A DNA stretch of 64,000 nt from UBA6059 sp040222235 (GCA_040222235.1 JAVKDO010000114.1:124001-188000); one strand, 5' to 3'; counted from the stretch's first letter, positions 42,770-51,847 are shown. Program-made: numbers and translations. Notes: generated from the sequence alone by a model not told the origin.

Positions 42770-43663
42770 ATGAAAAGTCTACGCATAGCTACTCTTTTTC
42801 TCATCTTGACCTTGTTGGGCTTTTTTGTGGGAGGTACGATTGTCGCGTTTACCATTGAACAGCCGTCAGGTTTAGCCGGGGGAGCCACTGCAGCAGTTTG
42901 GGCATTGATGGGAGCTTTCATAGGACTACTGTTTGCAATATATGTGTTTAGAAATGCTACTATCGATCAGATTATACGAATCAATCTGGTCAGCTCGATC
43001 TTAGTTGCTCTTCTTTTTGGGATACTCCAAGCGAAGAAGGCCAAGGCCGCCGATTTATTGCCTGTTCCGCTACTCCTACCGGAATCATTTCAGCCGGACG
43101 ATCAGATTATACAATCTCTTGGCGTGGCAAGCCCAAAGTTTTACGAGTACCCTACGCTCTACTTCTACAATCCTAATCTTGATAAAGCGGTGGATGAACA
43201 TACTCCTGTTGACAGTCTTGTTTTTACTAGGACGGAACGAGGGTTTGAAATAAGCTATGCCCCAGCTTGGTATTTCCCTGAGCATATGAAGCTCGATTAT
43301 GATGTACTACTTCACAAGGCCATTTCCGTAGGTAGAGACTGGATGGAGCTGGAGGTAAATCGCTCCACAGGACAAACTGCTTGGGTGGATGCCTACAGTG
43401 TGGAGTTGAGCTATTGGCCTCAATTTCTGCTAAGAATCAACAGTGTCGAGTCGCTTGATCCAGCAAGCAACCCTGTGCGCATCAAGGCATTGGATCATGC
43501 GTCGGAAGTGTCGGCGGATTATTCACTACTCACGCCGATCATGGTGAAGGGTGAGTGGATAAAAGTTGCGTTGGTCGGCGATGATTATCAAAAGGTAGCT
43601 GAAGGTTGGATTCGATGGGCCAAGAATGGCAAATGGCAGATTCGCTATTCCTTATTCAGTTAA
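42770..43663 (+). CDS. Hypothetical membrane-anchored protein
   Basis: 297 residues, family not recognised. The first about 85 residues have three transmembrane segments (about 7-27, 38-60 and 72-85). The rest is a soluble domain that repeats in its last 60 residues a piece found again downstream (SLLTPIMVKGEWIKVAL, WIRWAKNGKWQIRYSLFS). Aromatic/basic motifs such as GEWIKV and WIRWAKNG suggest an SH3-like or beta-rich fold but no function. Starts one base after the enoyl-CoA isomerase stop. A 3' part is duplicated at 43958-44137. Confidence 0.7.
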   Translation: MKSLRIATLFLILTLLGFFVGGTIVAFTIEQPSGLAGGATAAVWALMGAFIGLLFAIYVFRNATIDQIIRINLVSSILVALLFGILQAKKAKAADLLPVPLLLPESFQPDDQIIQSLGVASPKFYEYPTLYFYNPNLDKAVDEHTPVDSLVFTRTERGFEISYAPAWYFPEHMKLDYDVLLHKAISVGRDWMELEVNRSTGQTAWVDAYSVELSYWPQFLLRINSVESLDPASNPVRIKALDHASEVSADYSLLTPIMVKGEWIKVALVGDDYQKVAEGWIRWAKNGKWQIRYSLFS

Positions 43664-43730
43664 ATCGATCACTCTAATTTTAGATAATTGTACGCACGTT
43701 GATAAAGAGATTATGATATCAAATGATCTA

Positions 43731-43860
43731 CGTCATTCCGGTTTTTGCATAGCAAAATACCGGAATCTGTATTAAGGTTTCCCCGGTGCTTTTGAATTGC
43801 CACAGACATTTTCGGAATTACAGATTCCTGACTTCCACTACGCTCCATCAGGAATGACGA
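43731..43860. repeat. Inverted pair of GTCATTCC...GGAATCT palindromes
   Basis: Unit 1 (43731-43772) starts CGTCATTCCGG and folds into a hairpin with arms ATTCCGGTTTTTGC and GCAAAATACCGGAAT. Unit 2 (about 43818-43860) starts ACAGATTCC and ends TCAGGAATGACG with arms ATTCCTGA and TCAGGAAT. The two units face each other (GTCATTCC..GGAATCTGTA and TACAGATTCC..GGAATGAC). They lie exactly between a gene and the duplicated copy of its 3' end. Confidence 0.6.
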
Positions 43861-43957
43861 ATAGAGAATAAATATTCCATAATGCCCAACCGACGAGGTA
43901 GGTTACTGAAGGAGCAGGTATAGCGAATAGTTACGCTCCCCAAAAGTGAACCAATAC

Positions 43958-44137
43958 AGGGCATTGGATCATGCCTCGGAAGTGTCGGTTGATTATTCAC
44001 TGCTCACGCCGATCATGGTAAAGGGAGAGTGGATAAAAGCTGCGTTGGTCAACGAAGACTACCGGAAGGTAGCTGAAGGCTGGATCCGCTGGATCAAAGA
44101 AGGTAAATGGCAGATTCGTTATTCGTTACTCAGTTAG
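43958..44137 (+). pseudogene. Duplicated 3' fragment of the preceding gene
   Basis: 180 bp corresponding to 43484-43663, about 83 percent identical by hand count, same length and same stop position, offset 474 bp. It encodes ALDHASEVSVDYSLLTPIMV and ends GKWQIRYSLLS. Most differences are at third codon positions, so the copy diverged under protein-level constraint or came from a second paralog. An ATG at 43946 could start a 63-residue peptide, but nothing supports translation. The 43664-43957 spacer holds the inverted palindrome pair and otherwise nothing I recognise. Confidence 0.65.
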
Positions 44138-44249
44138 TCTATAGAACCAGCTATTTGATCGAGTAATAACATGCTTTAATAGCTGTTATGAATAGCTTGC
44201 GCCCCTGAAAATCAACTACGAAGAAATAAAAAATAATTTGCGTGGATAT

Positions 44250-44858
44250 ATGTTTGGTGTAGGCCTTACTGTTGTCACACTCTTGGCTTCCCGTTATCCA
44301 GACAGCCCTGTGTTTGTTGACGAACTGGATATAGTAGTTACTATACGGCCGGATGTTTCTTTGAAGGGATACAATGATTACTTTATGCCTGATACGGTCA
44401 TTTATATTGGTGATCGAGGTGACGAATTGAGCCTAATAGACGAGCGTCGAATTCTCAGCTTGGTCAACGACAATTTGCAAAGCTACGGCTGGCAGAAAGA
44501 AGCAGATCCAGAGGAGAATGGCTCTGATGTGCTCGTTTTCGTGACAGTTCTCAATAATAGCCAGTCAGGTGTGATCTGGTGGGATTGGTGGGGCTGGTGG
44601 CCTGGTTGGGGCTACCCTTGCTATCCAGGATATCCCGGCTATCCTGGATGGGGTGGTGGTGCAGTATATAGCTACGAGGTGGGTACTATTCTGATAGAGA
44701 TGATCGATCCTGCTCAGTCTGCTGATGGGGACAATGAGTCTTATTTGTTCCTGTGGGAAGCAGCTATGAATGGGCTGATCCAGGGATCGAATGTTGAAAC
44801 GAGATATACTGATGGTATCAATCAGGCCTTTGATGATTCACCCTACTTAGCCAGATAA
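44250..44858 (+). CDS. DUF4136-like exported protein
   Basis: About 203 residues. The N-terminus MFGVGLTVVTLLASRYPDSP resembles Bacteroidota DUF4136 lipoproteins, whose signal ends LLxSC; here the lipobox Cys appears lost (LLASR). A TTG at 44238 gives four more residues and is equally possible. Then PVFVDELDIVVTIRPD and VNDNLQSYGWQKEADPEENG, and a Trp/Gly/Pro/Tyr-rich low-complexity segment (WWDWWGWWPGWGYP then repeated GYP units) before VGTILIEMIDPAQS. Next gene starts 2 bp later, so they are co-transcribed. Secretion is likely; lipidation doubtful. Confidence 0.75.
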   Translation: MFGVGLTVVTLLASRYPDSPVFVDELDIVVTIRPDVSLKGYNDYFMPDTVIYIGDRGDELSLIDERRILSLVNDNLQSYGWQKEADPEENGSDVLVFVTVLNNSQSGVIWWDWWGWWPGWGYPCYPGYPGYPGWGGGAVYSYEVGTILIEMIDPAQSADGDNESYLFLWEAAMNGLIQGSNVETRYTDGINQAFDDSPYLAR

Positions 44859-44860
44859 TC

Positions 44861-45472
44861 ATGAAGATTAGAAATATTAAAATAACAGTACTATCAATCG
44901 CAGCTGCAATGATGACAACACTGGGTGTCCAAGCTCAGTCTCATGTGGAGCTTTCTTATCAGACTGCATTGCCGTTGGGTGAGCTCTCTGATGCCGTCGG
45001 TAACTTCTCAGGAAGGGGCGTAGGCCTAGAGTACCAGTACCTCGTAGACGATGAATTGGCTATCGGCCTAAAGCTTGGATGGAATGTCTTTCAGGATGTC
45101 GGCCCGGACAATGGGCTTTATGAGACTGAGTCTAATGGAGCGGCCTTGACCATCCGAGGGAAGAGATACCACTACGTCAATGCGATTCCTATTATGGCGA
45201 ATGTGACCTACTACTTCGGGACAGATGACCTTGACATACGCCCTTTGTTTAGCTTGGGAGTTGGTGGTATGGTGATTGAGGAACGCGTGGACATTGGTCT
45301 TTTCACTTCTACCGAAAGAAACTTTCATTTTGGTCTTAGTCCAAAAATCGGTGTAGATATTCCAGCCGGTAGCGTGTCGCTTGTGCCTTCTGTTACATAC
45401 AACTTTGCACCTCCATCAAAAGACTCAATTACTTACCAATACATAGGATTTAACCTGGGTATTAAGTTTTAG
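44861..45472 (+). CDS. Small outer-membrane beta-barrel protein
   Basis: 203 residues with signal peptide (ends GVQAQS). The mature part alternates aromatic and hydrophobic residues in about eight strands (HVELSYQTALPLGEL, GVGLEYQYLVDDELAIGLKL, PIMANVTYYFG, GFNLGIKF at the end), the pattern of an OmpW/OprF-like eight-stranded barrel. It ends in Phe as outer-membrane proteins usually do. It sits 2 bp after the DUF4136-like gene, so the two products may work together at the outer membrane. Confidence 0.75.
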   Translation: MKIRNIKITVLSIAAAMMTTLGVQAQSHVELSYQTALPLGELSDAVGNFSGRGVGLEYQYLVDDELAIGLKLGWNVFQDVGPDNGLYETESNGAALTIRGKRYHYVNAIPIMANVTYYFGTDDLDIRPLFSLGVGGMVIEERVDIGLFTSTERNFHFGLSPKIGVDIPAGSVSLVPSVTYNFAPPSKDSITYQYIGFNLGIKF

Positions 45473-45496
45473 TAGACTCCATCCTTAATCGTAATT

Positions 45497-45635
45497 AATT
45501 AGGCTTATCTCAAAAGTGCACTCTCTTCATTGAGTGTCACATTGAGCCCCGTCGAAATGTTAGTTGGGTTATTGAACTGGGTTTCGACGGAGCTCAACCT
45601 GACACTCTTGGGGCTTTTGAGATAACCCTAATTAT
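45497..45635. terminator. Large inverted repeat at a convergent junction
   Basis: TAATTAGG..TTATCTCAAAAG on the left pairs with CTTTTGAGATAACCCTAATTA on the right; inside, GAGTGTCA..ATTGAGC..CCGTCGAAA (45532-45558) pairs with TTTCGACGG..GCTCAA..TGACACTC (45582-45607). It lies between the barrel protein gene (+) and the S9 peptidase gene (-), where a bidirectional terminator is expected. The inner parts belong to the same repeat type as 54336-54362. Confidence 0.6.
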
Positions 45636-45648
45636 TTAAAGCTGCGAT

Positions 45649-47667
45649 CTACTCTTCATTATACTTATTGAACCAAGTGAGTACCGCCTGCACCTTGGCG
45701 ATCAAGTTACTCGGCCTAGCGGCAATACCGTGTGATGCGCCGGGTATGCGTACCATGGCGGATTCAACTTTGTTGAGTTTCAGGCCAGCGTAGAACTGCT
45801 CTGACTCTGGAATAGGCGTACGGAAGTCACTTTCGCCAGTCAGCAGCATCGTGGGAGTCGTCACGTTACCAACATAGCTGAGTGGTGATCGCTTCATGTA
45901 ATGCTCCATATGATCCCAAGGCAAGCCTGGAAACCAATACTTATAAAATGAGCCGGGGCTGTCAGCATACAAAACAAAACTGTACCAGTTGATTACAGGT
46001 TTTGCTACTACGGCTGCTTTGAATCGATCTGTCTTACCCACTATCCATGCTGTGAGTACCCCACCTCCGCTACCACCGGTGACAAAGAGTCGATCTTCAT
46101 CAATGTAGCCTTTTGCGATAGTAGCATCTACGCCACTCATTAGATCATCATAATCATTGTTGGGATAATCGTGATGGATGAGATTGCCAAACTCCGCTCC
46201 ATAGCTTGTACTGCCTCGAGGATTGGTATAGAGCACCACATAGCCTGCTGCTGCATAGAGCTGTACCTCTGCTGAGAAAGTAGGCCCATAAGCTGCAAAG
46301 GGGCCTCCATGGATCTCCAGAGCTAAGGGATACTTCTTATTAGGGTCAAACTTTGGTGGCTTCACGATCCAGCCCTGGACTTTGCGCTGGTCAAACGATG
46401 ACTCCCACCAGATCTCTTCGACAGTACCTAGTTTTTTATGCTCAAACAGATCGTCGTTTAAGGAAGTCAGGACCTTACTGCTTCCTTTTTCGCCTACACC
46501 CAGGTCTGCGGGTAGATTAGTTTTTCCGTAGGTATAGGCATATCTGTTGTTGTTACTCACGCTGAAGTCGCCACTAGCGTAAGGCCGGCCAATCGCGGTA
46601 CCGCCTAGTCCGTCGATCACATCTGTTACCTTACCAGAAAGGCTCATTTCGGCGATCTTCACCACACCTTCGTCCGTGTATTGGAAGAAGAAACCCTTGC
46701 CATCATTTCTCCATTGGACGTTCCCAATATTACGGTCGAAGTTGCCAGAGATCAGCTTCGAATTACTACCATCCAGATTCATCGTGTAGAGCTTGCTCTG
46801 CTGGTAACCCAGGTATTGATCGTCATATCCAGTATAGGCAATCATCTTACCGTCAGGGGATAGCGTAGGATTACGATCCGGACCTTGTCGGCTTGTTAAT
46901 GCTTTGATGTTCCCTGAGGCAATGGTCAACTCGTAGATTTCGCTATTCTGCGGATCAAACTCAGCATCCTCATGCATGTTGGCAGAGAAGTAAAGCTTAC
47001 TTCCATCCTTCGACCAGACAGGCGAGCCCAGGTTGTACTTGACATCCGTCAACTGTCTTGGCGTGCCACCATCAATGGATAGGGTGAAGATTTGACGATT
47101 GCCACTCTTTACATAGCCGCTACCATCACGTCGGTACTGCATGTCGTCGATGTACTTTGGCGGATCATTCCATTTAGCACCATTGGGCTTGGCTGGCATC
47201 TTGATCGGTGAGGGATCGCTCTTAGACACGAACATGCTAAAGGCAAGGTATTTCCCATTAGACGACCAACTAATGTTTCCAGATGACTGCTGGAGATTAG
47301 TCAGCTTAGCCTCAGTACCATTATCTAGCCACTTGAGATAGAGCTGTACAGTGCCGTCTTTGTTGGATTTGTAGATCACTTTTGACCCGTCGGCTGACCA
47401 TACTGGCTGAAAGTCTCGCTGGTTGCCTGTAGTGAGCGGTCGGTGTTGACTGCCGTCAAAATTGGTGATCCAGAGGTTGGACAAGTTACGGTCGGTCATC
47501 ACATCCTTGAAGTTTCTGGAGTAGATGACCTTTGATCCGTCAGGTGAGATCTGAGGATCCGTGACATACTCCAGGTTGAAGATGTCAATGGGTTCGAAGA
47601 CATCAGACACCTGAGCCATGCCAGGTACGGCGAATACCAGGAGTATCAGTTGAAAAGCTAGTTTCAT
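45649..47667 (-). CDS. S9-family serine peptidase (prolyl oligopeptidase-like)
   Basis: 672 residues. Signal peptide MKLAFQLILLVFAVPGMAQ. The first two thirds are a WD40-like TolB/PD40 beta-propeller (repeats such as ISPDGSKVIYSRN, WSADGSKVIYKSNKDG, LSPDGKMIAYTGYDDQ). The C-terminal alpha/beta hydrolase has Ser in GGSGGGVLTA, Asp in TGESDFRTPIPES, and His in GASHGI. This is the DPP/acylaminoacyl-peptidase type of S9 enzyme, here secreted, cutting peptides after Pro/Ala or removing N-terminal residues. ATG at 47667. Confidence 0.94.
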   Translation of the reverse strand: MKLAFQLILLVFAVPGMAQVSDVFEPIDIFNLEYVTDPQISPDGSKVIYSRNFKDVMTDRNLSNLWITNFDGSQHRPLTTGNQRDFQPVWSADGSKVIYKSNKDGTVQLYLKWLDNGTEAKLTNLQQSSGNISWSSNGKYLAFSMFVSKSDPSPIKMPAKPNGAKWNDPPKYIDDMQYRRDGSGYVKSGNRQIFTLSIDGGTPRQLTDVKYNLGSPVWSKDGSKLYFSANMHEDAEFDPQNSEIYELTIASGNIKALTSRQGPDRNPTLSPDGKMIAYTGYDDQYLGYQQSKLYTMNLDGSNSKLISGNFDRNIGNVQWRNDGKGFFFQYTDEGVVKIAEMSLSGKVTDVIDGLGGTAIGRPYASGDFSVSNNNRYAYTYGKTNLPADLGVGEKGSSKVLTSLNDDLFEHKKLGTVEEIWWESSFDQRKVQGWIVKPPKFDPNKKYPLALEIHGGPFAAYGPTFSAEVQLYAAAGYVVLYTNPRGSTSYGAEFGNLIHHDYPNNDYDDLMSGVDATIAKGYIDEDRLFVTGGSGGGVLTAWIVGKTDRFKAAVVAKPVINWYSFVLYADSPGSFYKYWFPGLPWDHMEHYMKRSPLSYVGNVTTPTMLLTGESDFRTPIPESEQFYAGLKLNKVESAMVRIPGASHGIAARPSNLIAKVQAVLTWFNKYNEE

Positions 47668-47816
47668 TATTCAGCGATTTAGTGAATGAGTAAAATAGCT
47701 AAAGTGAAGGGTAGATGAAACTGGATTTATGTGAAGCGGCTATTGCTTCATTTGAACTTCAAGCCGGTGGATAGAGAATCAATTATTCGCTATCTTCACT
47801 ATATCATTGTTAAGAG

Positions 47817-48422
47817 ATGAGCGCATCAGAAAAACTCCTAGACAATCAAGGCTTGCAAAGTATTCCTATTGAAAAGGAGCCCCAGCTTTACCAGTTGAGT
47901 GTAGAGCAGTATATCCAGATGATCGAGATGGGCCTTTTTCATCCTGAGCTAAAGACGGAACTCATAGAGGGACGACTATACCGTAAGGGTGGCATCCCAG
48001 AAAGGCATGCATACTGTGTAAATAGATTGGTAAGTCTCCTTTTTCGTGAGTTGACTAATGATGAATTTGATATCTCTGTACAAAACCCCATTCGACTCCA
48101 AAATTCCAGACCTGAGCCCGATCTTGTTATCCAGACGAAGGCTTCATGGGAGGCAGGGGGTGACCCTAAGGCAGAAGATATTTCCCTGGTTATAGAAGTG
48201 GCACACAGCTCGCTGACCTTCGACCGTGAGATTAAACTACCCATCTATGCCAAAAACGGTATTAAGAACTACTGGATTGTCAACCTTGAGTCTAATCAAC
48301 TAGAAGTATATGGCCTGCCCTCCGATGGCACTTATAACGAGAAGAAGGTGTATAAGCCGGGTGAGAAAACCTCATTGCCTGGTATGGACAAGGAAATAGC
48401 TGTTTCAGATTTTCTAAGTTGA
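47817..48422 (+). CDS. Uma2-family (DUF820) putative nuclease
   Basis: 201 residues with the PD-(D/E)XK core of the Uma2 family: ELKTELIEGRLYRK early, then QNPIRLQNSRPEPDLVI with catalytic Asp, DISLVIEVAHSSLTFDREIK with catalytic Glu and a Lys later, and YAKNGIKNYWIVNLESNQLE. Uma2 proteins are very abundant in cyanobacteria and Bacteroidota; their target is unknown. It is a single gene with ATG at 47817 and no partner. Confidence 0.88.
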   Translation: MSASEKLLDNQGLQSIPIEKEPQLYQLSVEQYIQMIEMGLFHPELKTELIEGRLYRKGGIPERHAYCVNRLVSLLFRELTNDEFDISVQNPIRLQNSRPEPDLVIQTKASWEAGGDPKAEDISLVIEVAHSSLTFDREIKLPIYAKNGIKNYWIVNLESNQLEVYGLPSDGTYNEKKVYKPGEKTSLPGMDKEIAVSDFLS

Positions 48423-48473
48423 TCAACACGCTATGACTCGACTTAGCAGGAACATTAAGTAGGTTTTGGAAAA

Positions 48474-49148
48474 CTAGCATCTACTCAACACATCCAAATA
48501 CTCCTGTATAAACTCAGCTTTTCGCTTAAGTCGATACTGCATGACCCATCGGGGATGTTGTAGAGGGATGATTTCTTCGAATAGCTGATGTCTACTATTC
48601 AGCCAATTTAGGAACCGGATATTCTGACCTTTGCCAATGCTGAAGGCTGTTTTTCGGGAGAGGCCTAGCGGAAACTGCTTCTTTATCTCAGCAACGGCAT
48701 ATTCGTCAAAAAGTGCTTTGTAGCCTTTGATGTCGTAATAGTTGAGGTTGATACCTTCACGGATATAGCCTAATGGTGAAACGGCCGAAATGTAGAACTT
48801 CGAATAAAATGCCTGTGGTCCTCCAAAAGCTTCGATCATCTCATAGACGAACTTTGAAGAAAGCTCGGCTCTGTTTTCGAAAGGGTGGTCGATCCCACAG
48901 ACCTCTTTAAGTCTGATCGGATCAGTAAATGGAACGCCCGTGATCCCAGCCCCGAATCGGCCTGGGTTGATGCCAAAGCAGATATATCGGTCCTGATTAT
49001 CGGCGTAGTATTGATGATAAAACTTTGAAGCCACCTCGAAAGTTGTGGCCTTCTGGTAAGGGTTCATCACCTCCACATCGCTCGGCAGCCCTTGTGGACC
49101 TTCGAGTCCGCGGTAATAATCCATTAACCTGTCAGCGAATGTTTCCAT
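48474..49148 (-). CDS. SMUG2-type uracil-DNA glycosylase family protein
   Basis: 224 residues, uracil-DNA glycosylase superfamily. Seen: FGINPGRFGAGITGVPFTDP, the catalytic water-holding GINPG motif, and the late motif LQHPRWVMQYR where the HP pair takes part in leaving-group stabilisation. The middle FYISAVSPLGYIREGINLNY is shared by the SMUG2/DUF4918 branch, which removes uracil or its derivatives from DNA. The next gene (HAD phosphatase) lies 19 bp upstream on the same strand. Confidence 0.82.
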   Translation of the reverse strand: METFADRLMDYYRGLEGPQGLPSDVEVMNPYQKATTFEVASKFYHQYYADNQDRYICFGINPGRFGAGITGVPFTDPIRLKEVCGIDHPFENRAELSSKFVYEMIEAFGGPQAFYSKFYISAVSPLGYIREGINLNYYDIKGYKALFDEYAVAEIKKQFPLGLSRKTAFSIGKGQNIRFLNWLNSRHQLFEEIIPLQHPRWVMQYRLKRKAEFIQEYLDVLSRC

Positions 49149-49167
49149 ATCGTATCGTGCAGGGTTC

Positions 49168-49980
49168 TTAAGTGAATAGCTCTTCCAACATCACCCTCAC
49201 CCCCTCCTCATCATTGGCCAAAGTCACCCGATCCGCGACTGCCTGTACATCAGGGTGCGCATTACCCATCGCGATACCCAGACCCGCATACTTGATCATC
49301 TCCAGGTCGTTGAAGGAGTCGCCTATTGCCACTACTTCATTTTGACTGAAGCCGAGTGCCTCATGTACATGCTGGATCGCTAGATGCTTAGAAGCCAATG
49401 GATGGGTGATCTCAAGGTAGGAGGGATGTGAGATATTGATGGTGAGGTCAATCGTAGTATCTGACTTAAGGTGTCGCTCTAGTTTGGTGATATTGTCTGG
49501 ATCTCCCATGGCCATGAGCTTGTTAGCAGTGTGGCCTCCCCGCTGCTGCCATTGCGCCATGATTTCATGGATTGATCCGATGAAGGCTTTGGTTTTCGTT
49601 AATCCCTCCTCTAGTGTGATCCATTTGTCGCGCTTGACAGCATAGCTGGCTTGATAGTCATGTAGGGCAAGATTTAAGCCATGTGCATCTGTTGCCTCAG
49701 CTACTTGGTGTGTCACGTCCTGATCGATTTGATGACTCACTTTATGAGTGCCATCTGGATTGAGGATCAACGCGCCATTAAAGCAGATCATTGGGGTGTC
49801 AAGACCGAGCTCCTCTCTGTAAAAATAGGCGCCATAGTACGGTCTGGCGGTAGCCAGTACTACGGGTATTTTCCTGATTTCAGTTAGCTGTTGAATGATC
49901 CTTGCAGTGCCTTCTGTGATCTGGTGATCAGGGTTGAGCAGCGTACCATCGATATCGAGAAATACGATCTTGTAGTCCAT
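49168..49980 (-). CDS. Cof-type HAD-IIB phosphatase
   Basis: 270 residues. HAD motifs: I FLDIDGTLLNP (nucleophile Asp8 or so and Asp10), II ATARPYYGAYFY, III Lys in ASKHLAIQHV, IV AIGDSFNDLEMIKYAG. The C2 cap with HSYLEITHPLASK marks the Cof/YbiV group, broad-specificity sugar-phosphate or pyridoxal phosphatases. It is co-directional with the SMUG2 gene, 19 bp apart, and probably co-transcribed, without an obvious functional link. Confidence 0.93.
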   Translation of the reverse strand: MDYKIVFLDIDGTLLNPDHQITEGTARIIQQLTEIRKIPVVLATARPYYGAYFYREELGLDTPMICFNGALILNPDGTHKVSHQIDQDVTHQVAEATDAHGLNLALHDYQASYAVKRDKWITLEEGLTKTKAFIGSIHEIMAQWQQRGGHTANKLMAMGDPDNITKLERHLKSDTTIDLTINISHPSYLEITHPLASKHLAIQHVHEALGFSQNEVVAIGDSFNDLEMIKYAGLGIAMGNAHPDVQAVADRVTLANDEEGVRVMLEELFT

Positions 49981-50047
49981 GTGGCGAAACTAAATTGAAT
50001 TACTCACACTATGATAGAGGGTATGAAATTTTGAGAATGATGAGCAG

Positions 50048-50602
50048 CTAACCTGCTTGTTGGCCGGCCCATTGATCTACCTTGATCATATAAAGCACAT
50101 GTCTGGCAAGCTTGCTCTTGCCGTCGACTTTGGGATGATCAAATTCTCCGATCTTCTCCATGCCGATCTTTTTCATGACGCCTTCGGATGGGATATTGAC
50201 CTTAGCAGTAAATGAGTATACCTCTTCCAAATTAAGCTCTTGAAAGGCACGATCAAGACAAGCGCTAGCGCCTTCAGTAGCATAGCCCTTGCTCCAGTAT
50301 TTCTTGGCAAGCCGCCACCCGATTTCGACACATGGGGTGAAATCAGCGGCGAAGTTGGTCCACTGTAGACCGATGAAACCAATGAACCTACCGGAAACTC
50401 GTTCTTCGGCAGCCCAAAAGCCAAACCCATATTGCTCGAAATGACTTTTGATTCTCATGTAGGATTGCTCCGTTTCTTCCCAGGTCAATACCCGAGGAAA
50501 GAACTCCATAACTTGCTTGTCGGCATTGAGTTTGGCATATGAACTCAAGTCTTCAATCCTCCATTCACGAAGGCAGAGCCGTGTGGTTTCAATCATAGAC
50601 AT
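50048..50602 (-). CDS. GNAT N-acetyltransferase, RimJ/RimL type
   Basis: 184 residues. N-terminal MSMIETTRLCLREWRIED is the RimJ-like start; then GFGFWAAEERVSGRFIGFIG, the acetyl-CoA region EIGWRLAKKYWSKGYATEGA and VNIPSEGVMKKIGMEKIGE. Acetyl-CoA dependent acylation of a protein N-terminus, amino acid or antibiotic is possible. ATG 50602 is preferred (an internal ATG two codons on is close). Single gene on the minus strand. Confidence 0.9.
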   Translation of the reverse strand: MSMIETTRLCLREWRIEDLSSYAKLNADKQVMEFFPRVLTWEETEQSYMRIKSHFEQYGFGFWAAEERVSGRFIGFIGLQWTNFAADFTPCVEIGWRLAKKYWSKGYATEGASACLDRAFQELNLEEVYSFTAKVNIPSEGVMKKIGMEKIGEFDHPKVDGKSKLARHVLYMIKVDQWAGQQAG

Positions 50603-50644
50603 GGATTTTTGCTAATTCTCAAGTTCGCAAATTGCTGGATTAAC

Positions 50645-51847
50645 TCAAATACTTCTGGAAATAATCCAAGAGGATGTCCAGCACGCTTGAAAGTTAAACC
50701 CCCCTGTTAATGCATCAATGTTAAGAACCTCCCCAGAGAGATAAAGGTTTGGAAATCTTCTCGCCTCCATGGTCTCCATGTTGATCTCGCTAAGTTCGAC
50801 ACCACCGCAGGTTACAAATTCCTCTTTGAATGTACTCTTGCCTGAAACGGCGAATCTGGCCTGAAAAAGTTCTTCAGTGAGTTTATTGAGGGCTTTTTTA
50901 CCCATATCACCCATCTTAGTTTCGGGATTAATCTGACAATAATCTAGTAGAGACAACCAGTAGCGTTTTGGTATATCTGGCATCACATTACCGATATTTT
51001 TTTTCACGTTTTCCTCCTTACGTGAGGTCAAGAATTGCCTGGCTTCTTCGTAGGTGGTTGACTCAAGGAAGTTAATGATAATCTCAAATTTATAGCTCAT
51101 AACGGCAAGATCACGCGCACCTCTCGCAGATAACTTCAATATGGCAGGTCCGCTCAGTCCCCAATGGGTGATGAGCAGCGGTCCAGATTCTTCAAGCTTA
51201 GTGCCTGCTATCTTGATCAAGCATCGAGGGAAGGATACCCCTGCAAGCTCCTGGAGTCGCGAGTCTTTGATATTGAAGGTGAATAAGGAAGGTACTGGTG
51301 AGGCTGTCTTTAAGCCGAGTGCTCCGAGCTTATTCCAAAAGTTGGGTGAGGCACCTGTGCAGATCACGAGTTTGTCAGCTAAGAAGGAATTAGCGGTTGT
51401 GCTTATTTGCCATTTGTAGTCTGATACCTGCTTGAGTTCAGTGACATTTTCATTTCTGAGGATATTTACTCCATATCTCTTGCATGCATCGATAAAGCAG
51501 TCAATGATGGTTTGAGAGCTATTGGTAACGGGAAACATACGCAGGTCAGCTTCCGCCTGGGTTTCCACACCATGATCTTTGAGCCACTTCACCATATCTG
51601 TCGTACCGAATTTCTCAAAAGACTTATAGAGCTTCTTTGCGCCACGGGGGTAAAAGCCGACAAGCTCAGAAGGCTTAGATAGCTGGTTAGTCACATTGCA
51701 GCGTCCACCACCACTGACTTTTACTTTCTGAAGCCATTTGTTGGTCTTTTCGAGGATGACCACTTCATCATCAGGGTTGCGCTGGGCAATGTTGATGGCA
51801 GCAAAAAAGCCGGCTGCCCCTCCTCCGATGACGATGATCTTGCGCAC
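50645..51847 (-). CDS. BaiN/HI0933-family flavoprotein
   Basis: 400 residues. FAD-binding VIGGGAAGFFAAINIAQR at the N-terminus (GxGxxG), KVSGGGRCNVTN, LVICTGASPNFW, an inserted domain with LLITHWGLSGPAILKLSARG, and the family's C-terminal FPNLYLSGEVLNIDALTGGF. The enzyme class covers NAD(P)/FAD oxidoreductases and BaiN of bile-acid metabolism; its physiological substrate in Bacteroidota is unknown. 42 bp separates it from the downstream GNAT gene on the same strand. Confidence 0.9.
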   Translation of the reverse strand: MRKIIVIGGGAAGFFAAINIAQRNPDDEVVILEKTNKWLQKVKVSGGGRCNVTNQLSKPSELVGFYPRGAKKLYKSFEKFGTTDMVKWLKDHGVETQAEADLRMFPVTNSSQTIIDCFIDACKRYGVNILRNENVTELKQVSDYKWQISTTANSFLADKLVICTGASPNFWNKLGALGLKTASPVPSLFTFNIKDSRLQELAGVSFPRCLIKIAGTKLEESGPLLITHWGLSGPAILKLSARGARDLAVMSYKFEIIINFLESTTYEEARQFLTSRKEENVKKNIGNVMPDIPKRYWLSLLDYCQINPETKMGDMGKKALNKLTEELFQARFAVSGKSTFKEEFVTCGGVELSEINMETMEARRFPNLYLSGEVLNIDALTGGFNFQACWTSSWIISRSI

